DNA from: Ciborinia camelliae | Lineage: Eukaryota; Ascomycota; Leotiomycetes; Helotiales; Sclerotiniaceae | Reading direction: 5' to 3' | NCBI GenBank assembly: GCA_025890175.1 | Contig: JANPYM010000008.1 | Coordinates: 204,766 to 268,765 of the forward strand | DNA: 64,000 nt | Shown here: piece by piece, positions 46,910 to 57,514 of the stretch | Layout: each line of letters begins with the position of its first letter | Position numbering within the stretch: the stretch's first letter is position 1 | Translations under genes and position numbers: made by a program | The notes under the pieces: model-generated | The model's input: only the letters and a program-made list of their open reading frames with translations | What the model was told of the DNA's origin: nothing | The model's database searches: none

Positions 46910-47785
46910 TCATCACCTTCACCATAGATAGAACATGAAGCATAATCCTCTTTGTACTTCAATCCCCCCAAAAAATCAAGAGACATAAGAAAATCGATAT
47001 CGTTCTTATTTCCTCCTATCTTATCTTCATCATTAGCATACTCCCTTCAGCTCCCCAGCTCCCTTCATATAAACTTAAATTTTCACAACTTTTCAACTTT
47101 TCAACTTTTCTTTCCTCTTGATATATTCCGCGAAAGGCCCTCCCTCATCGTTCAAAATCGCGTATGACATAATATCCTTCTCATCTTACATTTAGATGAA
47201 GATATAGCAACGTCAAAAGACAATCTCCCCTATCCACTCACCTCAAACAAAAAACCAACTTCTTGCTCACGAGAAAAGAAATATGCACCATGCACTCCTA
47301 ACGATTCCTCGACCTTTCACATTTTGCATTTCACACGGCCCGGATACGGTGTACTACCGCAGAATACTTTCCATTTCCAGACCAAACGGCTTGAGATGCT
47401 TGGGGTTACAAAGCAGAATTAAATGAATTCATCGGTCCAGGGACGGTTGCAATCATTTCATAAACATACCGACGAAATAAAGAAAGTGCAAATTTTGTAC
47501 TGCATCATGTAAAATCAAAATAATATCTTCAATTCATGCCCCCCAACGGCTCGATTCGGCCGAGGGGTTAACGCATCTCTGGTATCTACTCAGTATGCTA
47601 CTTAGCCTATTCCATGGAGTGCACTTCGAGGCGCCCAAACTCAAAAATGTAGCAGAGGGTATCAATAATTTCCTTCCAAATGAATGCGCAAAAGGTAACA
47701 CATCCCACATGTTGAATTTTTCATCTGCAATTTTTCCTTGCCAATTTCATCCAGCGTGATGCTCGTCAAACACATGAAATTACTT
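46910..47785. other. Intergenic, 3' flank of the copper-fist gene
   Basis: No coding potential was recognised. CTTTTCAACTTTTCAACTTTTC repeats lie near 47085-47110. Confidence 0.5.
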
Positions 47786-49536
47786 TCACATGTTGTGTAT
47801 AGTACAGCCAATACAGGCGCAGTCATCGCCACAGGGACAAGCATTCTTCTCGCCTGGACATGGAACATCTGGAACTCGATGAATAGTGCAACCTAAGCAT
47901 TGGCAATCATCACCGCACGGGCAACTATGAGTATCTCCTCCACACCCATCGTCTGCTGTAAATGGATAATTTACAAAAAAGAAATCCGAGGCCGACAGGT
48001 TTTGTTCTTCTGCCGTTCCTGAGGTAGTACTCGAAGGAGTAGCAGGAGGCGGAGAAGTAGGATTTTCTTTGATCATATCTTGAGTCTGGGTTGAAGTAGG
48101 TGTATTTTTTCCATTTCCATCCATCCGCCCATTTGCATGACCATTATTATACATTTCGGCCTCGACTTGCATCGATTCCCAAGCCGAGAAAACATGTTGT
48201 CTTGTCGCATCATTGTATGGGTGCGCTGCGCATCCAACACATTGACAAGAATCACCACAACCACAAGTATGAACTGTTTCTAGGTTCTGGGGCAGTGGAT
48301 TCGGTCCAAATGTCAAGGGTGTGGTAGAAATAGATTGTTGTCCTTGAATATGATTATAATTCATATCGCGCACACCTTGGCGCCAAGCAGCTGGCTGCAA
48401 CGGATTTTGATATGAGCCATAGGTAGCAGGGTATGTAAATACAGTGGGTGAATATTGTGAATACATAGTATTATCCATCAGAAACCCACCTTGCGGTATG
48501 GGTGGGTTCATCGAAAGTGTATTCGTCTGAGAATTCTGAGCTGTTGGAGTCTTGTTCTTTGAAGAACAACAACTTTTAGGTATGGGTGTAGTTGTTGGAA
48601 ATTCCGATACAGTATTAGTGATCGAAGGAGTGCGACTGTGGGTATTTCTTTTAGAGTCACAACATGAACTCGCATTCGTGTTAACATTATCGATATGATG
48701 CGGACTTGCGGGGGTAGATGGTGCACAGCAAGAACCGCCATTCATTTTAGGAGTGATTTGCCCATGGGGGCTTTCCACAACTTGATCTAAACTGACGTGT
48801 CCATTCGTGAATCCATTTGTTCTTATATCTGAAATTGTTCCTCCTAAACTAGGCATAGACGGAAGTAATTGCAGGGGAAGATGTGCATATTGCTGTTGCG
48901 TGAGTGAATATTGAGGTGGACCAAATCCATAAGGCTGAGGAGTCGACATATGATATGCATTGGGAGGAATAATTTGCATTTTTTGAGGTTGTTGGTCGAA
49001 AGGAAACATATTGACTTGATTCAAATCCATTCGCTCTAAGTTCACAGGATCAAAGGATTGCTTCCTACTCGCCGGCAGCCTTGATGCTGTCTTGTGAACT
49101 TTGAATGTGGGTTGCGTTGGAGAAGTCAGACCGGATATGGAGTTTAGTCGTTGTAGAGAGGTCGGAGGGGTCGATACAGTCGTATTGGTACCACAATAGC
49201 ATGCTTGATTTCTTGGAATAGCAGCCAGGATGCTTGCACAATTACAATTTTGATCTTTTGGATGAGGGCATGCGCTGAGTGGTCTGCCAGGTTTCCTCAC
49301 CGGTACCATCAGTCTGTCGTCCGAGTGTGTACATTTCGTTGATCGATGGCCTCTGATACATGGCTCACTATAACAAATCTATGTCAGCATATAGAATATA
49401 ATTGGCCTGAAAGTAAAAGTATATGTCCTCTGTCTTGTGAACCGCTTCAGGCGCACCTATCCGTAGTTTCTGCCGATCATGAATACACCAAGGATGAGAC
49501 GTACCAGGCCATTTTCATTCCATTGATCAACGGCAT
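47786..49536 (-). CDS. Copper-fist transcription factor (Mac1/Cuf1/GRISEA-like)
   Basis: Two exons: 49536-49505 (32 nt) and 49367-47786. The intron has a GTACGT donor and TATAG acceptor and splits the second Cys codon context (KMAC|EPCIRGHR), giving 537 aa. The N-terminus is a copper fist: MPLINGMKMACEPCIRGHR, then CTH, and the GRP motif in RKPGRPLSACPH, with zinc ligands Cys11, Cys14, Cys23 and His25. The middle is Ser/Pro/Asn/Gln-rich. Three C-terminal CxCxxxCxCxxCxxH motifs sit near residues 377, 490 and 516 (for example CPCGDDCQCLGCTIH); in known copper regulators such motifs bind Cu(I) and silence activation. Expected role: nuclear copper-responsive control of copper uptake genes. Without the 32-nt exon the start would be misplaced at 49309. 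Confidence 0.93.
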
Positions 49537-51563
49537 CTTTCAAATAATTATATTCCTCTCGAACAGCTCCAGAAGCAGGTCGGCTGACCAACCCCGAAAG
49601 ATTTCAAAGGCAAATAAAGTCTAAGGTATGTGTATGCTTCGCAGATGTAGGTGGAGATAATTCAACAAGGCTGAATCCGAACAAATTGATATCATGAGAA
49701 AAGTAGGTGATTTAAATCTTATTAAGCCAGTCGGGTGTAGCAGAGCGCATTGATCGTTCCTCCTTCCCGTTCCAAGTTCCAAGTCCCTCCTTCCCGTCCC
49801 TAGTTCCTCCTTCCCGTTACTAGTTCCTCCTTCCCGTTCCTAATTCCCGTTCCTAGGTAAGTAGGGAGGGAACCTGGAAAGGTTTTTAAAATGATCCGAG
49901 CTGATGGCTGAAGGCTGATGTTAAGAAAAGATGTCTCCAACAATAGAGCCTTGTTTGTTCCTTTTGGTTTATTGAGTTGAATATGTATTTGTTTGTTTGT
50001 TTTTTTGGTTGGTTGGTTGGTTTGTACGTAAGGACTGGATGGCAATCAATCTTTGATAGTTATCATATAGAATTTTCGATTCCCCAAGAGTATGATTAAA
50101 TGAGAGAAATTTGAGCTACGCATTGTCATGATATTCATAGGTATTATTGTCAAGGTAAGGTTAAGGTTAAGGGAAAAAGGGAAAAAGGCAGGTAAGATCT
50201 GAATATGCCCTGGTAGGTAAGGTGATGATAGTGGGGTAGCGTCGAAGTCGAAATAATAAAAAATTGTGGCCCGATGGTTAAATATTATTTGCTGAATGGG
50301 GGAGTTGTCGAGAGAATGAGCAAGTTTCTATTGGTTGAATTGGGTAATAATAGAAATATGTAATAAATACCTAATAATAGGGAATAATACCTACCTTAGG
50401 TAATGTTGAATGTTTCCGAGAAACCTTTCCTGACCTCCACTACCTATGCGCAAGGCAAAAGTGAAACAACCGATTTCTTTGACAAGGCTGCGCTAGTATT
50501 ATTAAAGAATAGAATGATACATCCTCGACTCTCGAGGATGTAGTTTTGAACTGGAATCATGAACGGATTCTTATTAACAGGTAGGTTTTCTACGTAATAT
50601 GTATTTATCCCGATAGTCTGCCCCCACGGCAGTGGCTCCCAGAGGGCCAGCGGAGCGTCGTTCAATATTCAATAATTGATCTAACCCGGTCTCCTTATCC
50701 ATCCCGGTCTTGCTTGTTGAATCATCATGATGAATGAGGATATACTTGAGCGGCTCTACTACGTATCCATCAAGGTTAAGTTAAGTTAATACTACTGTAG
50801 TACTGTGCAGGTAGTACAGTAGAAGCCCTTCTACTTCTAACTGGAGTTAGAAGTTCGAACTAAATATGTATGTCCCGGTAGTAAAGTTGAAGAATCCAAT
50901 CATATACAAGAGAACCAAAGAACTAATGCACCAAAGAACTAATGCACCAAAGCACTAATGCACTTAAAGTAACATGAAGGCGTCACTCGTCACTCGTTAC
51001 TCTCGGCTCGGAACATTTGACATCAATTTAATTTACCTACCTACACCTTATTAGTACTGGGCAATACTAATAACTCAAGGTACCAGCGCCAATGCCAGCA
51101 GTTGCCACGCGTTCACGCGTTCAACCACCACTTAAAAACATCAATTGATTGAAACTACTTGGAAGCTTTCCATATTAAAATTTCCCCCTCGCTTATCTTA
51201 TCTACCATCACATCCCGAGTATCTTAGCCACCTGCAACAATTGATGGCATAATAAATATGCATGCATGCATAATCATAATGATAATGATAATGATGATGA
51301 TGGTGGGGTAATGAAAATATCTTTGCAACCCGGATATTGAACGAACGTTGAATCCTCTTTGGGAGATCATAAACTTCAAAGCAACCAACCAATCAACCAG
51401 ACAGACAGACAGACAGACGACTTAGTTATTGGTATTTGGGTAGAGAAATAACGAAACAACGAAACAAAGTTTGACCTAACTCTCAAGTTGCCATCCTCCT
51501 GTCCTCTCCTCTCCTCTTGTTCTCTTTCCCCTAGTGGCACGTGATTAATCACTTCAATCAAGC
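49537..51563. other. Divergent spacer between copper-fist and EFM7 genes
   Basis: Promoters of both divergent genes lie here. Repeats include a degenerate CTCCTTCCCGTTCC array (about 49756-49856) and a 16-bp direct repeat ACCAAAGAACTAATGC at 50914-50961 (three copies, the last with one change). A frame at 50444-50665 is not convincing. Confidence 0.55.
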
Positions 51564-52358
51564 ATGACGGATTCAGATTTCGAAGATGGCCCTGATCTAT
51601 TTGCTGAGCCAGATGATTATTATCCTCCATCACCCAAGCCAACCACCGAAACTCATACACTTCTTTCCGGTCAAACACTTACTCTACATCTCGTCGGTCA
51701 TAATCCACTTTGGGGGCATCATCTTTGGAACGCAGGTCGCATAATATCCAACTATCTGGAAAAGAACCCTTCTTTGATTACCTCGAAGACGGTGTTGGAG
51801 CTTGGAGCTGGTGCTGGTCTCCCGAGTCTCACTTGTGCTTCTCTCCGGGCCAAAAATGTCGTGGTCACGGATTATCCCGATTTGGATCTCATCGATAACC
51901 TGAGAAAGAATATTTCCGTATTCTATGAGCAATTTCCCGAACTAAAGGTGGAGGATGAGGAAAGCTTTGCCGCTGAAGGTTATTGTTGGGGCGCCGATCC
52001 TTCTCCGTTGCTCTCACTCTTACCTTCAGAAGATAGAGAAGCTGGGTTTGATGTATTGATCCTCGCGGATCTTCTCTTTAATCATTCCGAACACGGAAAA
52101 TTACTGGACTCGATTAAGAAAACTCTCAAGAAAACCAAGGATTCCACGGCATTGGTATTCTTCACCCCATATCGACCTTGGCTATTGGAGAAAGATATGG
52201 CATTCTTTGACTTGGTGCGAGAGGGAGGGATGACGGTGGAGAAGGTCTTGGAGGAGAAAATGGAGAAAGTGATGTTTGAAAAGGATAGAGGAGATGAAGA
52301 ATTGAGAAGGACGGTTTTTGGTTTCGTTGTGAAATGGGCTGAGGAAGAAAGTGGTTGA
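51564..52358 (+). CDS. efm7: EFM7/NNT1 protein N-terminal and lysine methyltransferase
   Basis: A single exon, 264 aa, starting with the ATG at 51564. The acidic N-terminus (DSDFEDGPDLF) and PPSPKP precede the class I Rossmann methyltransferase core. Motif I VLELGAGAGLPSL lies at residues 77-89, VVTDYPD at about 100-106 and the acidic ILADLLFNHSEH segment later on. Yeast Efm7 (Nnt1) trimethylates the N-terminal Gly and dimethylates Lys2/Lys3 of translation elongation factor eEF1A in the cytosol. Domain order and length match the family well. Function is assigned by family resemblance only. Confidence 0.92.
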   Translation: MTDSDFEDGPDLFAEPDDYYPPSPKPTTETHTLLSGQTLTLHLVGHNPLWGHHLWNAGRIISNYLEKNPSLITSKTVLELGAGAGLPSLTCASLRAKNVVVTDYPDLDLIDNLRKNISVFYEQFPELKVEDEESFAAEGYCWGADPSPLLSLLPSEDREAGFDVLILADLLFNHSEHGKLLDSIKKTLKKTKDSTALVFFTPYRPWLLEKDMAFFDLVREGGMTVEKVLEEKMEKVMFEKDRGDEELRRTVFGFVVKWAEEESG

Positions 52359-54039
52359 TGGTGAGCATGAATTTTACGCATTCTCAAAGACTAGAGAGTC
52401 GATGGAGGGTGATATGTGTTTGCGCATCCCAATTGCGATCTTGCAGATTGAATTGCCCGCATACCCTAGAGCTCTCATTGATGCTCTACTGTGGTGTTAA
52501 CCTAGAGATATTTACGAAGGATATTATACCTATTACTGGTAGTATCCACCTTGTAACTGCCATCGGGCGAAGCGCAAAGTACTTTGCTGTGGTACTACAA
52601 CTAGTTGTGCCATGAGAACTTTATATTCGCGCCGCAATTCAAATATATCTATCCAAAATCCATGCCGTTTGACTTTTATCTGTCGCATTCATTAATTCCC
52701 GTCACCAGATATTTTGAGCATCTAATTCATGTCGCATGCATGTATGTTACAAGTGGAACACGATCGGCGCATGAACACACATAAGATAAAGTTGACATGT
52801 ATAAATAAAAGCTCAATCCTTAAATACCAGGTGTTCCTCACAATTGTGAGGAATCATAACACCCAATCATATCTCTACAAGTACGTCTTCCACTCCTTCA
52901 TAACCTCAAACTTTCTCATCTCCAACATCTCCCATTAATAAAACTGCGCCTATGGCGCAGTGGTTATAGTACACCATTACACCCGACGGTAACCAACCCG
53001 TCGGGGGTGGGCAGATGTAACAGAAAAAACCCCGTCGCGGGGTTTCCACCCCCGCCGCGGGCGGGGATTGGTTTTGCCTTTTTGCTTCTTGGTTTTGGGG
53101 GAGGAAGAGGTTTTCTATTTATTGTTGATTACATCCTTTTGGAGGGGGGAAGGTTGGTTTTTGACATTGGTATTGGGAAGGATAGAAGTGGGTCTGCACT
53201 TGCGAGAGTGGTAGAAGAAGCGAGGGAAAGGCGGAGGCGGTTGACTTGAGTGAATTGGATTGAATGGAGGATAATTTCAAACTTCAGAGTCCTGCAAAAA
53301 TAAATAATTTCTTCGGGGGCATGAGGCTTGAGATATTCCCCAAGGGATTGTGCGATTGAATTACGGATAAGATATCTCTAGGAAACTAGAGTGGAAGTCA
53401 GAGACCAGTTTTTGATTGAAGCCAACTGGATTGTCAAACTCATCTTATGTCTGTTGGTTGGTACATGAGGAGCTAAAGATATCTTGTATTTTCTGTATGA
53501 AGGTTACCTGAGTTGTGGGATATTACTTCACGATTCATCGGTATATCACATAGGATCCCATTGACTGATTTTGCTACAGCTCAAACTGTGATTTGGAAAT
53601 TATATCACCTATCACTTCCAATATATAAGGCGTCGCGTACCTCGTTATCCTTCAAATATTGGCCCGGCACGTGGGTCTGGGGTTGTGAGGAATGTGTGCT
53701 ATTGTTAGATATATATATTTGGGGTGGTTCCTTTATCACTGAAACAATTGGCATTCACGCAAGCGTTTCTTTGGATATTCTTATGGTTTCGGGGAACTTT
53801 TCTTTGTTCTTACAATAGAGATAGAAAGTGTGGAAAATGTGTTTTCCACGATTTATATTACAGATGTCCCCAACAGAACTTCCTTTGTTCTTGAAGTCTC
53901 CAATACGGATTCTACAAATTCTCCTCTACACTCTCTACATGCGCAGTAATTGGTATCAGTAATCTGCATCTCAAGAGGTCACCATTCGCCTATTCTTCGT
54001 CGATGAGGAGGACAAATTTGGCAACCCAATTAGTCTTCA
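52359..54039. other. Spacer between EFM7 and the coiled-coil gene
   Basis: It contains the GC-rich hairpin cluster at 52943-53066 (listed separately). Two ATG-less frames (53007-53249 and 53513-53818) were not accepted. The last 200 bases are the likely leader of the next gene. Confidence 0.5.
52943..53066. repeat. Cluster of four GC-rich hairpins, possible SINE-like element
   Basis: Four perfect inverted repeats lie in 124 bases. ACTGCGCC/GGCGCAGT: 8-bp arms, 3-nt loop, 52943-52961. CCCGACGG/CCGTCGGG: 8-bp arms, 8-nt loop, 52982-53005. AAACCCCG/CGGGGTTT: 8-bp arms, 3-nt loop, 53027-53045. CCCCGCC/GGCGGGG: 7-bp arms, 3-nt loop, 53050-53066. The first is followed by TGGCGCAGTGG, which fits a tRNA A box, but no good B box was found. 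The GC content stands out from the surroundings. Confidence 0.6.
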
Positions 54040-55560
54040 ATGAAGACGTTGATTGATCAATGGACGGGCGGCAAATCTCTCAAGAGATTGCTTAGTTTGG
54101 CATTTAGTAGTAAAGGTAATCGGTCGAAACAAATACCAGAGTCAACAACTGAGACTTTACCAACGACGAATACGGTTTTGGTTCCTGAACCAGCTGAGAC
54201 AGTGACACCATCGACTTCAGAACGTCAGGCTTCGGCTTCTACCAGAGATGAATCCTCATCTATCTCTACATTTGGGAGCAGATTATTGAAAAGAATAAAA
54301 GCAAATAGGCCAAGTCCAAAGACCGATAGCCCTCTTCGAAGAAGACCTCTATCGCCGTCCAGCGCTGCGTTGACGGATGCCACATCAGTCTCACCTCCAC
54401 AACCGATAAACATTAAAAAATGTCTGACATGTTCATATGAATCGCCACCATCTATTATTGACTCAAACGAAACATCAAGTCGAGCACCTCTTACCGCCAG
54501 ATATCCCGAAATATTCACCTACATGTGTCGGAATGGTGTGCCAAATTCTGCTCTAGCTTTGACGAAAGACATGGTTAAAGATCTTAATGAAATATTCCGC
54601 ATCGAAGGACAAGTCAATATTCACAGGAGGAATATAGATCGAATAGATGAAGAGTATGAGTGCGTCATATTAACCTTGAAAGAACTCAATCAATTACTTC
54701 CATCACCAGGTGTCTCAGATCAAAGCGACCGAGACGCCAAATTAGAAGAATTAAACTATCTCTCCGATGTTTCGTCGCGAATTCAAGAACAGAAGAGAGA
54801 GTTGCAAGAAATATTGGAACGAGAAGAAGAAGACCTAAGCGAGCATAGGAAAATCTTCTTTGGCACGTTGAGGGATGTGCTCCAGGAACGAAATCTTCTA
54901 GAAGAGTTAGGAGGAAAGGATTCAAGACCAAATCAATTCTACCGCATGCCAACCAACCAGCGTGTGCCCCTCCACATTGAGCCTCACATCCGCACGCACA
55001 GCGAAGAAGTGCGCGAGCGCGCCGAACAAGGACAACGAGAAGCCGTCGACCACATGAAAGAAATGGGCTATCGGCTCCAGGAGGCACATCAAAAACTCGA
55101 CAATTGGAAGCACTATTACGAAGATGAGTATGCGAATTATGCACGTGCGGTGAAGAATGGGACGATGGAGCCGGCGAAGAGCTTCTTCGACTTGACTCTT
55201 TTGCGCGAACACCAGGAGGCTATCGAGGCGGTCATCGAGGCGGAAAATAATTATGAGAAAGGGCGGGGCAGGGTCAGAGAGTTGGAGGTGGTGCTTAGTG
55301 ATATTTATCAGTCGAGTGGCTTTGCGAATTATCCGGATGATGGGTATAGGGTTTCGATGGAAGAAGCCATGGCGGGCGATGTGGATAGGGATTGGATAGA
55401 GAGCTGGATGGAAATGATTGGTGAAGGGGTGGAATTCGTGGGTGAGGGCGATGAATGGGAGGCCAAATCTATTGGTTTGGAGGATAGTGTTAGTGTAGTT
55501 GCTAAGGGGAGAGAGCGAAAAAGAATTGATACTTGGCGAAAAAAGATGCATGGCGATTGA
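54040..55560 (+). CDS. Hypothetical coiled-coil protein
   Basis: A single exon, 506 aa, ATG at 54040. The first 40 residues are basic and amphipathic (SLKRLLSLAFSSKG). A Ser/Thr/Pro-rich disordered region runs to about 140, with RRRPLSPSS. A region with ARYPEIFTYMCRNG (about 153-166) leads into two long heptad-like coiled coils: about 200-285 (ELNYLSDVSSRIQEQKRELQ) and about 320-430 (EEVRERAEQGQREAVDHM). The C-terminus is acidic then basic (KGRERKRIDTWRKKM). There is no signal peptide or membrane segment. I do not recognise the family. Possible roles include a scaffold or a fungal-specific protein of unknown function. Confidence 0.8.
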   Translation: MKTLIDQWTGGKSLKRLLSLAFSSKGNRSKQIPESTTETLPTTNTVLVPEPAETVTPSTSERQASASTRDESSSISTFGSRLLKRIKANRPSPKTDSPLRRRPLSPSSAALTDATSVSPPQPINIKKCLTCSYESPPSIIDSNETSSRAPLTARYPEIFTYMCRNGVPNSALALTKDMVKDLNEIFRIEGQVNIHRRNIDRIDEEYECVILTLKELNQLLPSPGVSDQSDRDAKLEELNYLSDVSSRIQEQKRELQEILEREEEDLSEHRKIFFGTLRDVLQERNLLEELGGKDSRPNQFYRMPTNQRVPLHIEPHIRTHSEEVRERAEQGQREAVDHMKEMGYRLQEAHQKLDNWKHYYEDEYANYARAVKNGTMEPAKSFFDLTLLREHQEAIEAVIEAENNYEKGRGRVRELEVVLSDIYQSSGFANYPDDGYRVSMEEAMAGDVDRDWIESWMEMIGEGVEFVGEGDEWEAKSIGLEDSVSVVAKGRERKRIDTWRKKMHGD

Positions 55561-56025
55561 AACTGACTGTCTTGGGATTTCCAGAGGCTAGTTTGAGCAT
55601 GAGTTAGAAATCTGAGCCTAAGAAGATGGTGGTTGCCGATATGGGGGCTCATCTACCCTAGCTTGTCATCATTTGACTTGCTACTCAAGCTCTCAAGGAT
55701 AGGGATAACAGGACTTGCATAATCAATCTTATAGACTGGGGTTTCACGAGCTGTTAGCTGTACTTCTGCTCCCGGGGGATTTTTGGGCTCTCGGGCTTCA
55801 TTTTATCAAACTAGGGGCATTAAAAATCAATTCACATTAACTATCACATCAGATATATGGGGGGCTTAAAATCACATGTAGGGTCACGGCAAAGTGATAA
55901 AATAGTTTTGTATTTTAAAAAGAAGAAATCGATTTGATAGCTAGCACTACTTCCAAGGAAATAAAGGAAATGGGATGTTACATACCTCAACACCGAATCT
56001 CACAAGAGCTCACCGAGAAAAGGAA
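55561..56025. other. Convergent intergenic region
   Basis: 3' flanks of the coiled-coil gene (+) and the Arg/Ser/Tyr-rich gene (-). No coding potential was seen. Confidence 0.55.
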
Positions 56026-56821
56026 TCACCAATCACTGAAAGCTCCAGGGTCTCTGGAAAACTCACGAAAATATCTGTCTTGATATCCCGGAGTCTGAGA
56101 ATATTCGAAAGGAGTGGTCTCTCTTCGATTTTCGTTGGGTCCGTATCCATCTCGTCTTTCCATGAAGACTCGAGAGTGGCCAGAATCTCTTGGTGGGGGG
56201 GGCTGCCGATCGTTCTCTGCATCGGTCATCGTCTTCGTACACGTCAAAAGGAGCTGGTCGGGTTCCAAAGCGAGCTCGGTCTGGTGTCGGCTGGTTTGAC
56301 CACTTGTTTGCACTTCTCCTGTCGGATCCGATTGGTGGTCGAGGGAGGGAGAAATGGTCGTCTTCTCCTTGGAAGCTTGGAGATGGGGATGGTGCTCTCC
56401 CGCGATATCGTCTTGATTCGTCGGGAGGATCGTAGCTTTGATTAGCAGGAGATGGGTCTCTCTCGATGCTTTCGTAAAGTACATCGCTTGAGTACGGTGA
56501 TCTACTGTAGTCGCGATTGGGTGAAGGTTCTCTGTATCTGGATTTGAATCGATCTCCTCGGAAGCCTGGAGATGGGGATGGCGCTCTCCCGCGATATCGT
56601 CTTGATTCGTCGGGAGGATCGTAGCTTCGATTAGCAGGAGATGGGTCTCTCTCGATGCTTTCGTAAAGTACGTCGCTTGAGTAACGGTCTCGTTCTGCGT
56701 AGCGCTCCGGTGATGGTGATGGAGCTCCACGTTCTCTGCGATAATATCTCTCTTCTCTCTCGTCAGCATATGAATAATATCCTGAGGGTCTGGCCCTGGA
56801 ATAGTCTCTGTATGTTGACAT
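56026..56821 (-). CDS. Arg/Ser/Tyr-rich repeat protein with apparent frameshift
   Basis: Starts at ATG 56821 (MSTYRDYSRARPSGYY). The first about 210 residues are RS/RD/DRY-like, with SPSP motifs, and hold a duplicated 63-residue unit (SSDVLYESIERDPSPAN, ESRRYRGRAPSPSP). At a run of eight C on the minus strand (plus 56194-56201) this frame passes into an atypical tail ending at 56063. The neighbouring frame continues in the same style instead (PPRDSGHSRVFMERRDGYGP, FEYSQTPGYQDRYF) to a TGA at 56026. One base fewer in the run would join them to about 264 residues. So this is a sequencing error, a real frameshift allele, or a short missed intron. The composition suggests a disordered nuclear or RNA-associated protein, unproven. 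Confidence 0.6.
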
Positions 56822-57514
56822 ACTTACTTTTTAAGGAGTAAATATGAATTTGATTGTTTTGATTTGAAGTTTGGATTATGAGTGTGATTATGATTCTTAT
56901 GAAGAATGATGTGGAATAATATGCAAAGGGAGATATCTTTCTTGCTTTAATACCTCGGAATTTTCACCATTTATAATATATTTTGGGTCTGTTCATGAAT
57001 TATTCAGACAAAACAAGTTTTAAGCCTATTCACGACTGGAGAAAAACAACGTGATCTTTTTCGTCTTTGTGGGGTTTTGGGTAACCTAGCCCCTTTGTTT
57101 CTACCCTCGCTTTCTTCACCTGACCCTAACTTTCTACTATCCACAATTCGTACTCATATAGTAAGCAAAGCAAAAGCAAGTAGGTTATTAGAGAGACCCC
57201 TGAGGGATACTCGGTAAGCATTTCAAGAGAGAGGAGAGAGAGTAGAAATATGATGCCCCCGGAAATGGGTAATATACCAGGGAAAGTAGCAAGATCTAAA
57301 CACTTTTAAATCCCCATTTATACAGCCGCATGTCATAGTTTGAGCAAGAAAATCAGAAAGAAAATGAATGTGAGGTCGATACAACTACTAGTAGCTAAAT
57401 TGTATTCCCGTCAACTTTGATAGTGTATTTCCCCAATGAGTGCGAGTAACCGTCGGTACCACTGGTATACACATAAGGTATTGAGAAGCAACAAGTTTAG
57501 GAAATCAACCTCTT
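56822..57514. other. Intergenic
   Basis: Promoter of the Arg/Ser/Tyr-rich gene and 3' flank of the kinase-like gene. Nothing else was recognised. Confidence 0.5.

Noticed and set aside
53513..53818. 101-codon plus-strand frame
   Set aside because: No ATG at the start and no recognisable domain.
54922..55551. 209-codon minus-strand frame
   Set aside because: Antisense to the coiled-coil gene, without its own features.
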